Source: Deltaproteobacteria bacterium (GTDB taxonomy: Bacteria > Desulfobacterota_B > Binatia > UBA9968). Taken from it: a stretch of 37,388 nucleotides of DNA. Shown one piece after another: positions 35,046 through 37,388 of this stretch. A model generated the notes under the pieces. The model searched no databases. It had not been told where the DNA came from and worked only from the letters and a program-made list of their open reading frames with translations. Made by a program: the position numbers and the translations under genes. Location: the NCBI GenBank assembly GCA_005879255.1, contig VBKY01000104.1, forward strand, positions 1 through 37,388, read 5' to 3'. The number at the start of each line of letters is the position of its first letter. The first letter of the stretch is position 1.

Positions 35046-35774
35046 ATGCTGATCATTCCCGCGATCGATCTCAAAGACGGCCACTGCGTGCGTCTAGTTC
35101 AAGGCGAGATGGACAAGGAAACGATCTATTTTGAAAATCCCGTCGACGCCGCGCAACACTGGCGCGCCGAAGGCGCAACCTTCATTCACGTCGTCGACCT
35201 CAACGGCGCCGTCGAAGGGCGACCGGTGCACACTGAGGAAATCGAAGCGATTTGTAAACAATCCGGTCTTTTCGTCGAGCTGGGAGGCGGGTTGCGCTCG
35301 ATTGAAGCCGTCGAGGCCGCGTTGAATCTCGGAGCGTGTCGCGTCGTGATTGGCACGGCTGCGTACGACAATGAGGAATTTCTCCGCGCCGCCTGCAACA
35401 AGTTTCCTGGGAAAATCGTCGTCGGCATCGATACCCGCCGGGGCAAAGTCGCAGTCAAAGGCTGGAAAGAAACTACACCGATGGATGCCGTTGAATTGGC
35501 AAAGCGTTGCGAGGGTGACGGCGTCTCACGGATCATTTACACCGACATCAGTCGCGACGGGACACGTGAAGGCGTAAACGTTGACGAGACTTTAAAAATC
35601 GCCAGGTCGGTGAAAGTCCCGATCATCGCCTCGGGCGGCGTTGCGACCCTCGATGACATCCGCAAACTTCTGCCCCTGGAAAAAGACGGCGTCGAGGGCG
35701 TGATCGTCGGACGGGCGCTGTACGCTAAGGCGTTTAGTTTTGTCGAAGCCCGAAAGCTTGTCCAAAACTACTGA
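35046..35774 (+). CDS. hisA: phosphoribosylformimino-5-aminoimidazole carboxamide ribotide isomerase
   Basis: HisA is the (beta/alpha)8 isomerase of histidine synthesis. From ATG 35046 the protein is 242 residues. Asp8 lies in IPAIDLKDG, a second catalytic Asp in IIYTDISRDGT, and the phosphate-binding loops GGGLRS and ASGGVAT are clear. Upstream in-frame codons from 34725 overlap hisH and are not used. The cluster ends here: the next gene is on the other strand, and hisF and hisI, usual neighbours, do not follow. Confidence 0.96.
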   Translation: MLIIPAIDLKDGHCVRLVQGEMDKETIYFENPVDAAQHWRAEGATFIHVVDLNGAVEGRPVHTEEIEAICKQSGLFVELGGGLRSIEAVEAALNLGACRVVIGTAAYDNEEFLRAACNKFPGKIVVGIDTRRGKVAVKGWKETTPMDAVELAKRCEGDGVSRIIYTDISRDGTREGVNVDETLKIARSVKVPIIASGGVATLDDIRKLLPLEKDGVEGVIVGRALYAKAFSFVEARKLVQNY

Positions 35775-35849
35775 GTTGACGAGATTCCCTCCACTTCTTC
35801 ACAATCATACCGCGAGGGTTTGAAGCCATTGACGGAAAGGCATCTTTCA

Positions 35850-36437
35850 CTATGGCTTTCTGTTTTGGTCTTTCCCGTTTTCGATTTTCCACAAATACAA
35901 CGTGTGCTGGTGCTTGTACCCGCCGGGCTTCAATTCAAACTCCGGCAGTTTTACGGTTTCGTCCGGTTTCCAGCCGTCAATGCCGAAATCGTGGGCAACG
36001 ATGCGCGCGCCGGGTTTGAGATATTTTTTGAAACTCGGCTTCATGGCTTCGTTGAACCAAGGCAGCATGTAAAGTGTGACCACGGTGGCCTGCGAAATAT
36101 TCGCGTTGAGCGCGTCTTCGGAGCGAAATTTGACCAAGTGGCTGACGCCGGCGGCTTTGGCATCGTTGCGCGCCTTTACGAGCAGCATGCTGTCCATTTC
36201 GATTCCCACAGCGCGCGCGCCGTATTTTTTGGCGGCGCGAATGACGATCCTGCCATCGCCGCTGCCGAGATCGTAAATCACGTCGCCCTTTTTGACTTCC
36301 GCCAGTTCGAGCATTTTGTCAACGACTTCGATGGGTGTTGGAACGAATGGGATTTCTTCGCGGTATTCGGCGCTTATCGCGATCGAGTTAGTGATCAGAG
36401 TCCATCCGACCATAGATATCAGAATATATTTTTTCAT
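35850..36437 (-). CDS. exported SAM-dependent methyltransferase
   Basis: This 195-residue class I methyltransferase begins with a signal peptide (MKKYILISMVGWTLITNSIAISA, cleavage near 23). The fold follows with motif I YDLGSGDGR at 55-63, an acidic loop residue in VGIEMDS, and later VVTLYMLPWFNEAMKP and GARIVAHDF. The start at 36437 (MKKY) is chosen over two upstream ATGs because it begins the signal peptide. Methyltransferases of this family with an export signal are known, but their substrate is not. It converges with hisA, about 75 bases away. Confidence 0.8.
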   Translation of the reverse strand: MKKYILISMVGWTLITNSIAISAEYREEIPFVPTPIEVVDKMLELAEVKKGDVIYDLGSGDGRIVIRAAKKYGARAVGIEMDSMLLVKARNDAKAAGVSHLVKFRSEDALNANISQATVVTLYMLPWFNEAMKPSFKKYLKPGARIVAHDFGIDGWKPDETVKLPEFELKPGGYKHQHTLYLWKIENGKDQNRKP

Positions 36438-36557
36438 GATCGCCATTGATAGCACGGCATACCAAAACTGAAAATGACCGGAATGGCGGACGTTCCGTAG
36501 AGCAAGACGGGACGACCGTTTGTGATTGGTCTCAAAGCAGTTTATCTATATCAAGTT

Positions 36558-37049
36558 ATGGACCAAAACAGCTTTGATAATACTAAAAAGCATCCGCCGC
36601 TTCGGTTGCCTTTTTATTACGGTTGGTTCGTCGTTGCGATTTGTTTCGCAACGACCTTAATAAGCGCCGGCGTGCGCTCGTCGCCGTCTGTACTCATTCA
36701 CCCGTTGGAGTCCGAGTTCGGCTGGAGCCGTGCGCTCATCGCATCGGCGATCAGCATGAATCTCTTGCTTTTTGGTGTGGCTGCGCCGATCAGCGGCTTT
36801 TTGCTTGACCGCTACGGCCCGCGCAAGGTCATGCTAGGCAGTCTACTCCTGCTGATTACCGGTGTCAGCGGTACCGTAGCCATGAACCAGTTCTGGCAGT
36901 TCTTTCTGGTCTGGGGAGTTATTGTCGGCATTGGCGCTGGTGGAGTCGGCTCCGTCCTTACCGCCACGGTCGGTAATCGCTGGTTTGTAGCGCGGCGCGG
37001 CCTCGCCTTGGGCATCAGCTTATATTTTTACCGTTTTTCATGGCTATGA
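36558..37049 (+). CDS. MFS transporter, N-terminal part (frameshifted)
   Basis: This is the first half of a major facilitator superfamily transporter. A basic cytoplasmic leader precedes the first membrane helix (YYGWFVVAICFATTLISAG). The MFS motif A GFLLDRYGPRKVM follows between helices 2 and 3, then helices 3-4 and GGVGSVLTATVGNRWFVARRGLALGI. At about 37014 the frame breaks and a stop follows at 37049; the continuation is in the next entry. The subfamily resembles oxalate/monocarboxylate-type MFS carriers (YYGW start, GNRWF). ATG 36558 is used; a GTG at 36522 would add 12 residues. Confidence 0.82.
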   Translation: MDQNSFDNTKKHPPLRLPFYYGWFVVAICFATTLISAGVRSSPSVLIHPLESEFGWSRALIASAISMNLLLFGVAAPISGFLLDRYGPRKVMLGSLLLLITGVSGTVAMNQFWQFFLVWGVIVGIGAGGVGSVLTATVGNRWFVARRGLALGISLYFYRFSWL

Positions 37050-37388
37050 TCGCCTACTCGGGCTGGCGCATCGGATCTATGACCCTCATCGTTTTGGCGG
37101 TATTCTTATTGCCGCTGATTTTTCTATTCATGCGTGACGATCCCGCAGACGTCGGATTGCAAGCATATGGGGCAGGGCAGCCGGGCGCCGCGAGTGCCGG
37201 CGGCGCCGCGTCATTGCGCGGAATTTCTGCGAGACGCGCCACGATCACGCCCCGGGAAGTTTTGGGCAATCCGACTTTTTGGTTGTTGTGTGGCAGCTTT
37301 TTCGTTTGCGGCGGCACGGCCAACGGGTTGATCGGCGTACATCTGATCCCACATGAGATCGAGATTGGTATTCCCCAAATCACCGCGG
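37010..37388 (+). CDS. MFS transporter, C-terminal part (shifted frame, 3' partial)
   Basis: From about 37010 a frame shifted relative to the N-terminal half reads GHQLIFLPFFMAMIAYSGWR and continues through LIVLAVFLLPLIFLFMRDDPADVGL to VLGNPTFWLLCGSFFVCGGTANGL, typical of MFS helices 5-7 and the central loop. It has no stop before the window ends. An ATG exists at 37040. A short segment of the usual LALG-to-G(H)Q stretch (about eight residues) is missing at the junction. Confidence 0.75.

Noticed and set aside
35820..36449. Plus-strand 209-residue ORF opposite the exported methyltransferase
   Set aside because: It is the antisense of a gene with clear methyltransferase motifs; its own sequence has no recognisable domain.

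Overview
The window looks like chromosomal DNA from an uncultured Gram-negative bacterium with moderately high GC (roughly 55-60% by eye). It carries several lipobox lipoproteins and signal peptides, many GTG/TTG starts, an orphan NitT/TauT-type solute-binding protein, and two conserved housekeeping runs (dprA-topA-trmFO and rpmE-prfA-prmC-murA-his). Such runs are familiar from deltaproteobacteria-like lineages (Desulfobacterota, Binatota, Methylomirabilota and relatives). That placement is an inference from gene content and was not checked by any search. No phage, intact insertion sequence or CRISPR array is visible.

Layout. 1-2771: a large membrane-anchored von Willebrand A (VWA) protein, cut by the left edge and broken by a frameshift at about 1411-1425. 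2856-3866: the solute-binding protein. 4067-6040: small proteins (an AN1/FYVE-like zinc miniprotein, a small beta-rich protein, a DOPA-dioxygenase-like protein, a DUF2007-zinc ribbon protein) around an AT-rich gene-free island. 6116-7697: an aldo/keto reductase and, on the minus strand, an HExxH metallopeptidase. 7765-16649: era, der, a decayed ogt remnant, dprA, topA, trmFO, a Ppx/GppA phosphatase and an HU gene with a promoter and terminator. 16754-19800: ilvE, a hotdog thioesterase, a TPR protein and a lipoprotein hydrolase. 19879-22685: a PhnD-PhnC-PhnE type ABC transporter. 23039-25597: nadK-recN. 25747-25822: tRNA-Ala(GGC), then palindromes and a GIY-YIG gene. 26363-28375 (minus): a winged-helix/AAA+ ATPase followed by a lipoprotein. 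28643-35774: rpmE with promoter and terminator, prfA, prmC, murA, hisD (broken), hisB, hisH, hisA. 35850-36437 (minus): an exported methyltransferase. 36558-37388: an MFS transporter, also broken, running off the right edge.

How the genes fit together. The core genes cover ribosome assembly and translation (era, der, rpmE, prfA with its methylase prmC, trmFO, tRNA-Ala), DNA topology, repair and uptake (topA, HU, recN, dprA), NADP supply (nadK), peptidoglycan precursor synthesis (murA), and histidine and branched-chain amino acid synthesis.

The most notable signal is a repeated kind of damage. Three otherwise well-conserved genes (the VWA protein, hisD, the MFS transporter) each lack a short internal segment together with the reading frame, and an ogt remnant downstream of der is decayed in a similar way. 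In the VWA protein and hisD the loss falls on or beside a catalytic or metal-binding motif. This could be genuine gene decay or a consensus/assembly artefact, and raw reads would decide. Repeat-rich spacers lie at the place where hisG often sits, within the his cluster, and beside the tRNA.
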